Assembly: GCA_013360535.1 (NCBI GenBank)
Contig: JABWBL010000159.1
Span: 1 to 7,422 of the forward strand
Origin: Planctomycetaceae bacterium
GTDB taxonomy: Bacteria > Planctomycetota > UBA1135 > GCA-002686595
Reading direction: 5' to 3'
Length of the DNA: 7,422 nucleotides
Part shown: positions 6,546-7,422 of the stretch, piece after piece
How positions within the stretch are numbered: the first letter of the stretch is position 1
Layout of the letters: each line of letters starts with the position of its first letter
The notes under the pieces: model-generated
Told to the model about the DNA's origin: nothing
What the model saw: the letters and a program-made list of their open reading frames with translations, nothing else
The model's database searches: none
Translations under genes and position numbers: made by a program

Positions 6546-7422
6546 TCATCGGCGAGGACCTCGTCGGCATGATCGGGCTCGCGAACCGTCCCGGCGGTTA
6601 CCACGAGGAGCTGCTCGAGCGCCTCGAGCCGCTGGTCGCCACCTGCTCGACGATGGTGCGCTCGATCCGCATCGCGCGCCAGCGCGAGCGCGAGCACGAG
6701 CAGCGCCTCGAGCTCGAGGCGCGCCTGCATCAGGCCCAACGGCTCGAAAGCCTCGGCCTGCTCGCCGGCGGCATCGCGCACGACTTCAACAACCTGCTCA
6801 CGGGCATCCTCGGGCGTTGCGAGCTCGCCAGCGCACGCCTCGAGCCCGACAGCGCCGAACGCGTGCACCTCGAGCGCGCCACCGAAGGCGCGGAGCGTGC
6901 GGCCGAGCTCGTGCGGCAGCTGCTCGTGTATGCGGGCAAGGCCCCGCGCGAGTCGAGTCGAGTCGACCTGAGCGAGCTCGCGAGCGAGATGCGCCGCCTG
7001 CTCGAGGTGTCGCTGCCGCCGCGCTGCACGCTGGAGGTCGAGCTCGCGCGTGGACTCTCCCCCGTGCACGCCGACGCCGCCCAGCTGCGGCAGCTCTTGA
7101 TGAACCTCGTGCTCAACGCCGGAGAGTCCACCGGGGAACGTGGCGGTCGCGTGCGCCTCGTGACTGGCGAACGGACCTGGACTGCGGCGGAGCTGCGCGA
7201 GCTCGACCCCGCCGGTTCGCTGCCGAATGGCCTCTACGTGCACGTCGACGTCGAGGACGAAGGCTGCGGCATGGACGCCGCGACGCGCGCGCGCATCTTC
7301 GAGCCGTTCTTCACGACCAAGTTCACCGGCCTCGGCCTCGGCCTCGGCCTGTCGGCCGCGCTCGGCATCGTGCGCAGCCACGGCGGGGCGATCCAGTGCA
7401 CGAGCGAGCCCGGCCGCGGCAC
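6480..7422 (+). CDS. Sensor histidine kinase, C-terminal part (end of GAF, HisKA, HATPase), 3' end outside the window
   Basis: This frame is open from here to the right edge without a stop. It begins with PRASGTPAGHPPLDAFLGLPL and continues VGMIGLANRPGGY (about 6560-6603), the typical second half of the GAF domain that starts in the preceding frame. A charged coiled-coil linker follows (about 6660-6745), then the HisKA H-box LGLLAGGIAHDFNNLLTGIL with the phosphoacceptor His at 6779-6781 (about residue 456 after correction). The ATPase domain has an N-box LLMNLVLNAGES (Asn codons 7103 and 7115), G1 box VEDEGCGMD (about 7250-7276), F-box FEPFFTTKF, an elongated G2 box GLGLGLGL, and SEPGRGT at the edge. 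All catalytic motifs are intact, so the lesion is young or is a sequence error. Without correction, an internal ATG at 6569 could be called as start of a false separate gene. A receiver domain may follow to the right, as is common in this HDFNN class of kinases; this cannot be seen. Confidence 0.85.
7328..7351 (+). repeat. GGCCTC hexamer tandem repeat, about 4 units, inside the kinase G2 box
   Basis: Three exact GGCCTC units followed by GGCCTG encode Gly-Leu four times. The repeat keeps frame because its unit is six bases. It lies in the ATP-lid glycine box, which in related kinases usually reads G-x-GLGL, so one extra Gly-Leu pair appears to have been gained. Confidence 0.7.

Noticed and set aside
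6951..6965. AGTCG pentamer repeated three times in the kinase
   Set aside because: It lies in the variable linker between HisKA and HATPase, the frame is intact across it, and three copies of a short GC-rich unit are expected by chance.
6272..7381. 369-codon minus-strand open frame opposite the kinase C-terminal half
   Set aside because: Antisense shadow; the plus strand encodes intact HisKA and HATPase motifs over the same bases.

Overview
The window is 7.4 kb of very GC-rich bacterial DNA, densely coding, with strongly GC-biased third codon positions in every gene. It suggests a free-living, environmental bacterium with a high-GC genome. The secreted beta-helix protein (mature start of the form 'WFVDASAAAGGDGSSW', end of the form 'DLGAWE') is a style common in Planctomycetota. 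Together with the GC content this makes a planctomycete my best guess, with a myxobacterium or related lineage as the alternative. This is inferred from protein style, not from a marker gene.

Layout, left to right. (1) Positions 1-1782, plus strand: the C-terminal ~593 codons of a PhoX-family (DUF839) phosphatase whose start lies left of the window. (2) Positions 1783-1878: a short convergent gap with a perfect 12-bp hairpin, probably a two-way terminator. (3) Positions 1879-2589, minus strand: a YebC/PmpR (TACO1-like) protein. (4) Positions 2688-3998, minus strand: a secreted right-handed beta-helix protein with a signal peptide and a very strong ribosome binding site. (5) Positions 3999-4138: a 140-bp divergent control region with two -10-like boxes, a 10-bp palindrome and inverted repeats. 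(6) Positions 4139-5389, plus strand: a class V PLP-dependent aminotransferase-like enzyme with a Tat-like N-terminus and apparently leaderless expression. (7) From 5415 to the right edge, plus strand: a soluble PAS-PAS-GAF-HisKA-HATPase sensor kinase. Its reading frame is broken once, near 6479/6480, and it runs off the window.

The aminotransferase and the kinase are 25 bp apart on one strand and are probably co-transcribed. They are divergent from the beta-helix gene and share its control region. The phosphatase and YebC look like unrelated neighbours. No mobile element, CRISPR array, tRNA or rRNA was seen.

The most notable observation is the kinase frameshift. Adding one base restores a textbook GAF-domain motif, so this is either a recent lesion or a sequence error. 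I see no clear evidence of a wholly new multi-gene system here. The nearest candidate is the pairing of an apparently exported PLP enzyme with a cytoplasmic sensor kinase.
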